Of a stretch of DNA of 30,544 bases, positions 18,026 to 26,389 are shown one piece after another. The notes beneath the pieces are model-generated. The model ran no database searches, was not told the DNA's origin, and saw only the letters and a program-made list of their open reading frames with translations. This stretch comes from Alphaproteobacteria bacterium. Lineage in GTDB: Bacteria; Pseudomonadota; Alphaproteobacteria; RF32; UBA3637. The stretch spans positions 1-30,544 of the forward strand of contig JAGBRF010000057.1 of the NCBI GenBank assembly GCA_017632555.1, written 5' to 3'. Position numbers and translations under genes: made by a program. Within the stretch, counting starts at the first letter, position 1. The number at the start of each line of letters is the position of its first letter.

Positions 18026-18392
18026 ACTTATCTTATCCCCTCTTCCGCATACTTGGATTTTAGATGTTGACGGAACAATCGTTAAACATAACGGATACAA
18101 AATTGACGGATATGATACCCTGTTGGACGGAGTAAAAGATTTTTTTGCACAAATCCCGGATGATGACAAAATAATTTTACTGACCGCCAGGACCGCCGAT
18201 TGTTTGCAAAAATTGAAGGATTTTCTTAAAGAAAACAATCTTCGTTATGATTGTATATTGACGGATATCCCGGTCGGCGAACGAATTTTAATCAACGACA
18301 ATAAACCCAGCGGATTAAACTGTGCTTTTGCCATCAATAAAAAGCGGGATGAAAAGTTGGATATCAGCTATGAAACAAACAAGGAATTATAA
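18015..18392 (+). CDS. HAD-superfamily phosphatase
   Basis: A 125-residue compact HAD hydrolase with motif I ILDVDGT (nucleophile Asp17, Asp19), motif II ILLTAR, and a late INDNKPSG segment in place of a longer cap region. It starts at an ATG inside the end of the fused kinase gene (11-nt overlap, AGGAG upstream), so the two are coupled and probably act in the same pathway. It most likely dephosphorylates an intermediate of the activated-substituent route. No signal peptide, so cytosolic. The substrate cannot be inferred. Confidence 0.75.
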   Translation: MKNKLILSPLPHTWILDVDGTIVKHNGYKIDGYDTLLDGVKDFFAQIPDDDKIILLTARTADCLQKLKDFLKENNLRYDCILTDIPVGERILINDNKPSGLNCAFAINKKRDEKLDISYETNKEL

Positions 18393-18393
18393 G

Positions 18394-20154
18394 ATGAATA
18401 GTTCAAAAGATGGCATATTTTACCTGAAAATCCATAAAATTAAAGAATACACATTAAAATGTTTTCAAAAATGGATAGATATTGCGAATAAATATAATGC
18501 CAAAGTTTACATTGTTTGTGATGACGAAGAAACAAAGAAAGAATTACATAACAAGATAGAATTTCATAATCTTGATTTTGAAATTATGGGCAGCAGATTA
18601 GATATCTTAAAACCCTATGCCGATGCCTCTTCCAATCGGACATGGTACAATACAACATTGGCAAAATTGGCCATTTTTCACCACGCAAAAGAACACGGTT
18701 ATAAGCATTTTTGGAAAATAGATGCCGATGACACAATGATTTTATTAGAAGATGAAAAAATCGCGGATTTGTTAAAAAATGCCGAAAAAATCGCACAGGA
18801 ACAAAACATAAAGGCTTTTTCATTGGATATGCACACTTCCAAATTACACGGGCTTCATTGGTCTTTTGGTATTTGCTATATTGATAACACGATTGATTGG
18901 TTTACCCTTTTCGAAAAACATATGCATGACAATGAATATGAAAAAAATATCAAATATAATTGGATGAAAAATTTGGATTGGTTCTTCACTTATTTAAGAA
19001 ATATCAATGCGGAAAACATTAAAACTTTTTATGTCGACAATATGTATTTCATTCATTTTGGTGACGAACATTGGAGCAGAAAGCTGTCTCATTGGACGAA
19101 TAACAAGTTGATTTACCCGTATTTGAAATCGTATGAACAGGCCGGCTTATGTTTGGAAGCCATACCTAACGAAAAAGAAATTTTATCTGCTTCAAATATA
19201 TATCAAGAAACTATGCTGTCGGAACATGATATATACCATGAAATCATAAAAATTGGCAGTGTTGATGAAAATGACGGAATTCAAGAAATTAAAAATGACA
19301 GTTTTTTAAAAAGTAAATACAATTTCTTTTTTAATAAAATTACTGTAAAAATGCTGTTTCCACCGCAGGGATTGGGCGACATTCTTTTCATATGTGCTTT
19401 GTTGAAAGAATACAAGAAAAGTAATCCGAATGAAAATATCGTTTTACTGACTATGAAAAAACACTTTTATAATTTAGTAAAGTTGTATCCGGATGAAATA
19501 TGTACCACTATGTCGTGTGACGAATATCCCCCGGCTTCCCCGCTTATAAAATTTTTGGATAAAGAAATTTATGAAAACAAAACGTTTTATGACCTTTGTG
19601 AAAACAACAAAACCTTTAAAAGTTTGTTCACAAAGGCTTTGAACATCCGTGAAGATGCCGAACTTTATTATCCGCCGATAGAAGAAGTCAAAGAAGAAGC
19701 CTTTTCAAAAACTATTTTAATCGCACCGGATGCGGTGTCTTGTTTCAACGTAATGAATGATGATATGTGGTATGTCCTTGCCTATATGTTGCAAGCAAAA
19801 GGATATGACGTTATTTTTAATTGTGATGATGAAAGTCGATTTGCCGGCTTTCCAAAAGTATTTTGGGACATGAAAACGACCATACAAATGGCAAATAATA
19901 TGAAAGCCGTCATATCATACAGAAGTGGCCTTTCCGATGTTATCGGAGCTTTTTGCCGACATACTCCGCAATACGTCATATATCCATCGAAAAACATACA
20001 TAATGCGGGGAATTTTGAAAGTGAAGAAGCCGGCGTAAAAGCTTACTTTGATTTTTGCTCGATAAAAAAAGCCTTCAACAACGACCTGGTACACGAATAT
20101 ATTTTTAATGACAACATAATAGAAACCATAATGGGTGCGATAGGGGATTGTTAG
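18394..20154 (+). CDS. Two-domain glycosyltransferase: DxD domain plus GT9/heptosyltransferase-like domain
   Basis: A 586-residue protein. Residues 1 to about 290 form an unassigned domain with a glycosyltransferase-like acidic motif, KIDADDT (Asp110, Asp112, Asp113). From residue 320 comes a domain of about 265 residues opening LFPPQGLGDILFICALLKEYKK and later showing AVISYRSGLSDVIGAF, reminiscent of the GT9 ADP-heptose transferase GxGD and SG..H/D..G motifs. The same domain recurs alone in the next two genes. Upstream in-frame Met codons from 18322 lie inside the HAD gene; the ATG at 18394 is chosen, with AAGGA nine bases upstream, two bases after the HAD stop. Probably builds the outer glycan. 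Family assignment is moderate, donor unknown. Confidence 0.7.
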   Translation: MNSSKDGIFYLKIHKIKEYTLKCFQKWIDIANKYNAKVYIVCDDEETKKELHNKIEFHNLDFEIMGSRLDILKPYADASSNRTWYNTTLAKLAIFHHAKEHGYKHFWKIDADDTMILLEDEKIADLLKNAEKIAQEQNIKAFSLDMHTSKLHGLHWSFGICYIDNTIDWFTLFEKHMHDNEYEKNIKYNWMKNLDWFFTYLRNINAENIKTFYVDNMYFIHFGDEHWSRKLSHWTNNKLIYPYLKSYEQAGLCLEAIPNEKEILSASNIYQETMLSEHDIYHEIIKIGSVDENDGIQEIKNDSFLKSKYNFFFNKITVKMLFPPQGLGDILFICALLKEYKKSNPNENIVLLTMKKHFYNLVKLYPDEICTTMSCDEYPPASPLIKFLDKEIYENKTFYDLCENNKTFKSLFTKALNIREDAELYYPPIEEVKEEAFSKTILIAPDAVSCFNVMNDDMWYVLAYMLQAKGYDVIFNCDDESRFAGFPKVFWDMKTTIQMANNMKAVISYRSGLSDVIGAFCRHTPQYVIYPSKNIHNAGNFESEEAGVKAYFDFCSIKKAFNNDLVHEYIFNDNIIETIMGAIGDC

Positions 20155-20155
20155 A

Positions 20156-20989
20156 ATGAACGCAGTGCAAGGAAACAAAGATAAATTGATACTGTTCCCT
20201 CCCCAAGGCGTTGGCGATGTTATTTTGGTCTGTGCTTTAATGAAAGAATACAAAAAAAACAATACAAACAAAGATATCAGCTTATGGATACGTAAAAAAC
20301 ATTTTTATGATTTGGCAAAATTCTACTTGGCCGAAATATGCGATGTTATTTACAGCCAATCCCTTTCGGATTATTCATCTTTGGAAAATATAGATGTAAA
20401 AATATATGCTGGTAAAACATTTCACGATCTTTACGTAAATAATAAAAATGTCAAAAGCATGTTTACCAAAGCTATGAATATCCCCGAAGACGCCCCGTTA
20501 TATTATCCGCCGATGGAAGAAATCAAAGACGATACTTTGTCAAAAACTATTCTGATTGCTCCGGATGCAATAACTTGCCCGAAGATAATTGAAGATGATG
20601 TTTGGCTTGTCCTTGCGCTTATGTTACAGGCGAAAGGATATGAAGTTATTTTCAACACTGACAAAGAAAACCGATTTGACGGATTTCAAAAAGTGTTTTG
20701 GGACATAGAAACAACCGTACAGAAAGTAAATAATATGAAAGCCGTTATTTCATACAGAAGCGGCCTTTCCGATGTTATCGGTGCACTTTGCAGACACACC
20801 CCGCAGTATGTCATATACCCGTCAAAGAATATCAATGCGGTACATTTTGAAAATGAAAAAGAGGCTGTAAATGCTTATTTCAACTTCTTTTCAATAAAAA
20901 ATGCTTTTGACAACGACCTGGTACACGAATATATTTTTAATGATAATATAATAGAAACCATAATGGGTGCAATAGATAGGGAGTCATAA
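20156..20989 (+). CDS. GT9/heptosyltransferase-like protein (copy B)
   Basis: A 277-residue stand-alone version of the GT9-like domain. LILFPPQGVGDVILVCALMKEYKK (residues 11-34) opens it, and AVISYRSGLSDVIGALC occurs in the last third. It lacks the N-terminal DxD domain. The start is one base after the stop of the previous gene and the stop one base before the next start, so it is translationally linked. The last 60 bases or so are nearly identical to copy A, whereas the middle is diverged. Probably a glycosyltransferase with a GT-B-like fold acting at the inner membrane face; acceptor and donor unknown. Confidence 0.72.
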   Translation: MNAVQGNKDKLILFPPQGVGDVILVCALMKEYKKNNTNKDISLWIRKKHFYDLAKFYLAEICDVIYSQSLSDYSSLENIDVKIYAGKTFHDLYVNNKNVKSMFTKAMNIPEDAPLYYPPMEEIKDDTLSKTILIAPDAITCPKIIEDDVWLVLALMLQAKGYEVIFNTDKENRFDGFQKVFWDIETTVQKVNNMKAVISYRSGLSDVIGALCRHTPQYVIYPSKNINAVHFENEKEAVNAYFNFFSIKNAFDNDLVHEYIFNDNIIETIMGAIDRES

Positions 20990-20990
20990 G

Positions 20991-21947
20991 ATGGATGAGT
21001 TAGATCAATCCGCAAAAGGCGGGAAATTTTGTTTAAAAATCCATAAAATCAAAGAACGCACATTAAAGCGATTCAAAAAATTGGTGAACGTTATAAACAG
21101 TAAAGATTCAAAAAATAATCCCGAGCTTGTTTATAATGAAAACGATTTGATGTTGTTTCCACCGCAAGGATTAGGCGATATTCTTCTTACTTGCGCCTTA
21201 TTGAAAGAATACAAAAAAAATAATCCGGGTAAGAACATTGTCCTGTTGGTTCAGAAAAAACATTTCTATGATTTGGTAAAATTATACCCAAACGAAATGT
21301 GTGATACCGTATTATACGAAGAATACCCGCATAACCATCCATTTATAAAATTTTTGGATAAAGAAATTTATGCAAACAAGACATTTTATGATCTTTGCAC
21401 AAAAAACAAAAGTTTCAAAAGCTTGTTCACAACGGTTTTGAATATCGGCGAAGATACAAAACCTTATTATCCGACAATAGAAGAAATCAAAGACGGCACT
21501 TTATCAAAAACCATCTTAATCGCACCGGATGCCGTGTCTTGTTTCAACGTAATGAATGATGATATGTGGCTTACCCTTGCCAAAACGTTACGTGCAAAAG
21601 GATATGAAGTTGTTTTTAATTGTGGCAAGAAAAAAAGATTTCCCGGCTTTCCGAAAGTATTTTGGGACATAAAAACGACCATACAAAAAGCAAACAACAT
21701 GAAGGCCGTTATTTCATACAGAAGCGGACTTGCCGATGTTATCGGTGCTTTTTGTAAAAACACACCTCAATACGTTATATACCCATCGAAGAACATACAC
21801 AACATGGGAAACTTTGAAAGTGAAGAAGCCGGCGTAAAAGCCTACTTTGATTTTTGCTCGATAAAAAATACTTTTGACAATAACCTTGTAAATGAGTATA
21901 TTTTCGATGATAATGTGATAAAGACCATAGTTGATGAAATCGGCTAA
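20991..21947 (+). CDS. GT9/heptosyltransferase-like protein (copy C) with relic N-terminus
   Basis: A 318-residue copy of the GT9-like domain starting at Met54 (LFPPQGLGDILLTCALLKEYKK) with AVISYRSGLADVIGAFC later. The first 30 residues (CLKIHKIKERTLKRFKKL) match the N-terminus of the 586-residue neighbour at 18394 (YLKIHKIKEYTLKCFQKW). The DxD domain between the two homologous parts is absent. It therefore looks like a duplicate of the full two-domain gene that lost its centre. GGGAG precedes the start. The reading frame is intact, so it is probably functional. Confidence 0.72.
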   Translation: MDELDQSAKGGKFCLKIHKIKERTLKRFKKLVNVINSKDSKNNPELVYNENDLMLFPPQGLGDILLTCALLKEYKKNNPGKNIVLLVQKKHFYDLVKLYPNEMCDTVLYEEYPHNHPFIKFLDKEIYANKTFYDLCTKNKSFKSLFTTVLNIGEDTKPYYPTIEEIKDGTLSKTILIAPDAVSCFNVMNDDMWLTLAKTLRAKGYEVVFNCGKKKRFPGFPKVFWDIKTTIQKANNMKAVISYRSGLADVIGAFCKNTPQYVIYPSKNIHNMGNFESEEAGVKAYFDFCSIKNTFDNNLVNEYIFDDNVIKTIVDEIG

Positions 21948-21980
21948 AATATGGAATTTATTTAATTGAAAGGTGCTTGA

Positions 21981-23291
21981 ATGGCTAAAATTTTTGTTTC
22001 TTTATTTAGCAATATGGAAGATCCCAACAATCAATATGCGATTCCATGTTTTTACGAAACGATTATAAATAGTTTTGAACGACTATGAAATCAAGTTTTG
22101 GTTTATATTTCAAACGATTTTGGTCAAAAATTCGATGTCATTCCGACCGACTTAAAACAAAAAATTATATCATTCAATCCCGATGTATGCCTTTTCTTTA
22201 ACAATACTTTTTTTGATTGTTCTTCGTTTTTGGAATGCCCTATTGTCGTTTATGAAGTAGATTCCCCGTTGTTTTATTCGAATAAAGAAGCATTGAAAAA
22301 AAATATTTCAAAATATAAATTCGTTGTTGTTCAAGACTGTTCTGTTGAAAGAGTTATTGAAGAATATCATTCCGATAAAAAAGATGTTATCAAACTCCCC
22401 TTTTTCACGGAAATACAACCGTCCAAAGAAAAATTCAGCAATAATATTTGTTTCATCGGATCAAGATTTATTTCATCATCGTCCCCTTCAACACCGTATT
22501 TGAAATTTTTATCTGCCAAACCATCATTTGAAGAAAAGCAAACTTACTTAAAATTATTACACGATTTTTCGAAAAATCCTTGGATTTCAGCGGATGATTT
22601 TTGGAAACGTCACCCAAACATCAGTGAAAAAATTGTTCGCAACTTTAATCTTCAAGAAATAATTTTTTATCTTTCTGATTATAATCGGCGATTTGTTCTT
22701 TCTTCAATTGCTGACTTAGGGCTTGATTTATATGGCACACCCAATTGGGAATGGGACAGATATAATGAACCCGGTTTAATTATGAATTACCATCCCGAAA
22801 CGATTTATTCGCTGAAACAAAACGAGATGGTTTACAATTCCTGTAAAATCGGCATCAACATCAATCACATGCAAACAATATCCGGTTTTTCGTGGAGAGT
22901 TTGCGATATTATGGCTTCAAATGCATGTTTGGTCAGTGAATATAAATCTGATATTCCAAAATATTTTAATAATATCATTCCGACATTTGAATCCCCTTAT
23001 GAAGCGCGTGATTTGTGTATCCGTTTATTAAAAAATGAAAATCAACGTCAAGACATTGTTGCGGCGTCCCATGAAATAATAAATGAAAAATTTCGATTCA
23101 AAAATATATTGCCTTCATTGGAAAGTTTCTTGGGAATAACGCTTTCCGGCAAGGACACCGGAAATACGGAATTTATATTGGGATATTGCCCTAAAAAGAA
23201 AGAGCAAAAGTTAAATTACAAATACAAAATAATGAAATTTGTATATAAAAAGTTAGATAAAAAATTAAGAAAAAAAGGATTGATAATATGA
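21981..23291 (+). pseudogene. Glycosyltransferase interrupted by an in-frame TGA
   Basis: An ATG at 21981, preceded by GAAAGGTG, opens a frame of 35 codons that meets TGA at 22086-22088. The same frame continues without interruption to 23291, giving a protein of 436 codons in total. The C-terminal part (YNSCKIGININHMQ...FSWRVCDIMASNACLVSEY) matches the CgeB/GT1-like glycosyltransferase C-terminal domain, and the basic tail is typical of a peripheral membrane enzyme. GGA (Gly) to TGA would be a one-base change; Gly fits the context L-x-NQVLVYIS. A TTG at 22098 could restart translation but has no good ribosome site and would drop the first strand. Either a recent nonsense allele, readthrough, or an assembly error. 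Confidence 0.72.
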
Positions 23292-24376
23292 TTAAATTTT
23301 TGGATTTACATAAAATAAACGAACGTTTCAGAGCCGAATTTGATGCCAAGATCAAATCCGTTTTGGACAGCGGTTGGTACTTACAAGGCAAAGAAAACGA
23401 CCAATTTTCTGCCGATTTTGCCGCTTTTTGCGGAACAAAATATGCTTTGGGTGTTGCCAACGGACTGGACGCTTTGAATTTGATTATCAAAGCTTATGGT
23501 TTCGGTCCGGACGATGAAATTATCGTTCCGGCAAATACGTTTATTGCCACGATTTTGGCGATTTCCGAAAATGGTTGCACACCGGTTTTGGTCGAACCGG
23601 ACATCCATACTTACTGCATCAACCCCGATTTGATCGAAGAAAAAATCACTCCCCGCACAAAGGCCATTATGGTTGTGCATTTATATGGTCAAGCCGTCCC
23701 TATGGAAAAAATTTGGGCTTTGGCGAAAAAGTATAATCTGAAAATCATTGAAGATGCGGCTCAAGCTCATGGCGCAATGTATCAAGGAAAACGTACGGGC
23801 AATTTGGGCGATGCCGCCGGTTTTTCGTTCTATCCGGGTAAAAATTTGGGTGCTTTGGGTGATGCGGGCGGTATCACCACCAACGATGAAGCGCTTTACA
23901 ATAAAATCAAAGCATTGGCAAATTATGGTTCTGACCGCAAATATCACCACATTTATAAGGGTGTCAATTCCCGTTTGGATGAAATTCAAGCCGGCCTTTT
24001 GGATATAAAATTAAAGCATTTGGATTCCGATAACGAACGGCGCAGAGAAATTGCTAAATACTATCGTGAAAACATTAAAAATCCGATGATCACCCTGCCC
24101 GAAACTTATGATGAGCTGGCGCACGTATGGCACGTATTTGTTATTCGCACGCCGGAACGTGAAAAATTGCAAAAGTATTTGGAAGAAAACGGCATTCAAA
24201 CGAATATCCATTATCCGACAGCACCGCATCATCAAGGGGCTTATCAAGAATGGTAGGTTTTGTCCTTGCCCATTACCGAACAAATTCATGCGCAAGTATT
24301 GTCTTTGCCGATTTCCCCCGTTCTGACTGATGAAGAAGTCCAAACCGTTGTAGAGGTTGTAAATAGGTATAAATAA
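23288..24376 (+). pseudogene. fdtB: dTDP-3-keto-6-deoxyhexose 3-aminotransferase (FdtB/QdtB type) truncated by an in-frame TAG
   Basis: A PLP-dependent DegT/DnrJ/EryC1/StrS aminotransferase, the missing step between FdtA and Fdt[10 protein letters not shown] (155-163), the PLP lysine Lys185 in [14 protein letters not shown], and [15 protein letters not shown] near the end are seen. TAG at 24254-24256 stops it at 322 residues. The same frame then encodes the normal family C-terminus (LSLPITEQIHAQVLSLPISP, then a helix) to TAA at 24374-24376, 362 codons in all. The lost 40 residues include a conserved segment, so the truncated protein is probably impaired. The ATG overlaps the previous stop as ATGA, and AAAAGGA precedes it. 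Confidence 0.82.
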
Positions 24377-24394
24377 GTTGAATAGGAAAATATC

Positions 24395-25345
24395 ATGTCT
24401 GAACCTTTGATTTCCGTTATTATCCCCGCCTATAATCATGAAAAGTATGTTCAAGAAACTATTTGTTCCGTAATTGATCAAACGTATCAAAACATAGAAT
24501 TGATTATCATCAACGATGGTTCCGGCGACCATACGTTTCAAAAAATCGAAGAAATAGCACCGGAATGCGAACAACGTTTCGTTCGTTTTGTGTATCAAAC
24601 ACAAGAAAATCAAGGAACGTGCATCACGCTAAATCGTCTGCTTGCTTTGGCACAAGGCGAATATGTTGCGTGGATTTCCTCTGATGACAGATATACGCCC
24701 AACGCCCTGTCCGATTTAGCCGCTGTATTGCAAGAAAATCCGGATGTCGGCTTGGCGGTCGGTAAAAATTTGATTATGGATTCGGATGGTAAACAATGCT
24801 ATTGGGACAAAGACAGAAACAATGTTTATGATGAAACAACGGCCCGTTGGAAATCCTTTTCCGAATGCTTATCCGAACTCTATAAAATCGATTTTTCATC
24901 GGAAGATTTCGGCAGTTATACAAAATTGTTGCATTCCAACCACATTCCAAACGGATTTTTAATTCGGAAAAGTATATTAGATGAAATCGGCTTCTTTACA
25001 ACGGAAGCCCCTTTGGAAGACCATTGGATGATGTTGCAAATAGCAAAAAATGCCAAAATGAAATATGTTGATGTTCCTTGCTTTTATTATCGTTGGCACG
25101 CAACAAACACGGCAAAACAAAACGATAAAATGAAAGCCATGGAAAAAAAGATGTTCGAATGGGAAGAAAATTTTGTTCAAGGTTCCCATTGGGAAGATTT
25201 GTTCCGTTCCGTCAAATACAAAAAGAAAACTATCCTGAATTTAGGATTTATAAAAATTTATCGCCAAGATGATTTAAGTTATAAATCAAAATTTTTGGAA
25301 CTTTTCGGTAAAAAGTTTGTTTTGAAAAGAAAAGCCCGCCTGTAA
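24395..25345 (+). CDS. Family 2 glycosyltransferase
   Basis: A 316-residue GT-A transferase. PLISVIIPAYNHEKYV, then IIINDGSGDHT and ISSDDRYTP (metal-binding DD) and LEDHWMMLQIA (putative catalytic region) are typical of GT2. The C-terminal region ends in a basic segment. It is the last gene of the polysaccharide locus, 18 bases after the true fdtB end, and its stop codon lies inside the terminator hairpin. The acceptor is unknown. It is closer in layout to the first GT2 of the locus than to the GT9-like genes. Confidence 0.9.
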   Translation: MSEPLISVIIPAYNHEKYVQETICSVIDQTYQNIELIIINDGSGDHTFQKIEEIAPECEQRFVRFVYQTQENQGTCITLNRLLALAQGEYVAWISSDDRYTPNALSDLAAVLQENPDVGLAVGKNLIMDSDGKQCYWDKDRNNVYDETTARWKSFSECLSELYKIDFSSEDFGSYTKLLHSNHIPNGFLIRKSILDEIGFFTTEAPLEDHWMMLQIAKNAKMKYVDVPCFYYRWHATNTAKQNDKMKAMEKKMFEWEENFVQGSHWEDLFRSVKYKKKTILNLGFIKIYRQDDLSYKSKFLELFGKKFVLKRKARL

Positions 25346-25362
25346 AGACGGGCTCTTTTTTT
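25333..25362. terminator. Bidirectional terminator at the end of the polysaccharide locus
   Basis: AGCCCG (25333-25338) pairs with CGGGCT (25349-25354), with a partly paired loop, then T7 at 25356-25362 for the plus strand. On the minus strand the hairpin is followed by TTTCTTTT, so it can also end the tail-fibre cassette. The plus-strand stop codon (25343-25345) lies in the loop. Confidence 0.85.
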
Positions 25363-25363
25363 G

Positions 25364-25669
25364 TTATTCTTTCGGATATTTGGCTTTAATTTCTGCAATT
25401 TTTTCTTGCCACAAATTTGTGCCGTTTACTTTATCCCAATAAATCATATCAAATTGGTCAGCCAAACTGGGATACTCTGCCAATCGCTTTTCAACATAGG
25501 TTGGCTCTGGTTTTTCGGGCGCATATCCGGTAAGATACCATTGACCGTTATATGCCTGTTCAACATCCATATTGGTCATACCGATTGATTTATAGAACTT
25601 ATCATTTGTTCCTAAACCCACATTACATTCTTTTGTTTCTTCATTCATAATTTTTGCATATTTTTTCAT
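25364..25669 (-). CDS. Small phage tail-associated protein
   Basis: A 101-residue protein whose second half (YPSLADQFDMIYWDKVNGTNLW...KAKYPKE) resembles the conserved C-terminal signature of small proteins encoded next to phage tail fibres, often called tail-fibre assembly or hypothetical phage proteins. The first half (NVGLGTNDKFYKSIGMTNMDVEQAYNGQWYL) looks like the companion domain of such proteins. TTAGGAG precedes the ATG, and the gene follows the fibre frame with 9 bases between. Likely a structural or chaperone partner of the fibre; the function is inferred from this resemblance and position. Confidence 0.65.
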   Translation of the reverse strand: MKKYAKIMNEETKECNVGLGTNDKFYKSIGMTNMDVEQAYNGQWYLTGYAPEKPEPTYVEKRLAEYPSLADQFDMIYWDKVNGTNLWQEKIAEIKAKYPKE

Positions 25670-25678
25670 AATTCACTC

Positions 25679-26389
25679 CTAACTGTAAGGTGTCCAAATA
25701 ATGTTACCATCTGCGGTTATTGACATATCGTCCAAATAATTTTCGCCACCCATTGGCGATATTACTAATTGATAACTGTCATAGTTACCAACCTTCTGTG
25801 TTGAATTGAAACTTATGTCTTTTGTGTAATTTTCACCATCTGTTGAATACTTCAAATAGTATTCTGTTCCGGTAAAGCCAACTTTTATCCAATATGTTGT
25901 ATTTGTTTGTATCGAAAGAGTGCCCGTGTGAAGTCCGTCAATCCAAGAATTAAGATTGGAAGCTAAAAACTGCCAACAACCATTACTATATGGCGCAACG
26001 TAAATTAAACGAGTCCAAGTCGCACACGAAAATAATGACATGCTGTCCGACACTGTGTTTCCGATTTTTATTTTACCGGAAATTTCCCAACTGCTGTAAT
26101 TTTGTGGTGAAAAGAAAACAGTAGGATTGATCGAGCCCGATGTCAAAACGCCATTATTTATGACAACCGGTGTTTGATCTTCAACATAGTTGATTATGCG
26201 CGTTGGACCCTCCGGCTGTTCTCCTTTCAACGGATAGAAAGTCATATTGGTTGTATAAGAATCAAATCTTTTGACATACACGCCTTTTGGAAGTGGAATA
26301 AACTGATAACAACCATATTGCGTCGTTTGAGAATACGTTATTAAATCGGTTGTTCCGTTCAGGCTCAATGTTACACCAAGCGGAACAAG
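25679..26389 (-). pseudogene. Phage tail fibre, C-terminal portion downstream of in-frame TGA
   Basis: This stretch continues the fibre frame after the TGA at 26392-26390, to a TAG at 25681-25679. It has no proper start of its own; a TTG at 26368 lacks a ribosome site. It begins LVPLGVTLSLNGTTDL and ends in a beta-rich region of about 170 residues (EISGKIKIG...WIKVGFTGTEYYLKYSTDGENYT...MSITADG). That region looks like a concanavalin/laminin-G-type jelly roll, a common receptor-binding tip. Without readthrough the tip would be lost. TGG (Trp) to TGA would be the simplest origin. Confidence 0.65.

Larger units (their letters stand above)
19351..21947 (+). repeat. Three tandem copies of a GT9-like domain-coding unit
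   Basis: Unit A is 19351-20154, B about 20186-20989 and C 21150-21947, each about 800 bp. Identity is uneven. 20079-20138 (A) and 20911-20970 (B) differ at two of 60 bases, while C is clearly diverged there. 19721-19770 (A) and 21520-21569 (C) differ at one of 50 bases, while B is diverged there. This mosaic indicates duplication followed by recombination or gene conversion. Confidence 0.88.

Noticed and set aside
22086..22088. Selenocysteine at the TGA
   Set aside because: No selenocysteine insertion hairpin is evident downstream, and the protein family is not a selenoprotein.
24011..24613. Minus-strand open frame of 200 codons across the fdtB end and the GT2 start
   Set aside because: Antisense to two recognisable enzymes, with no start signal and a composition typical of a shadow frame.
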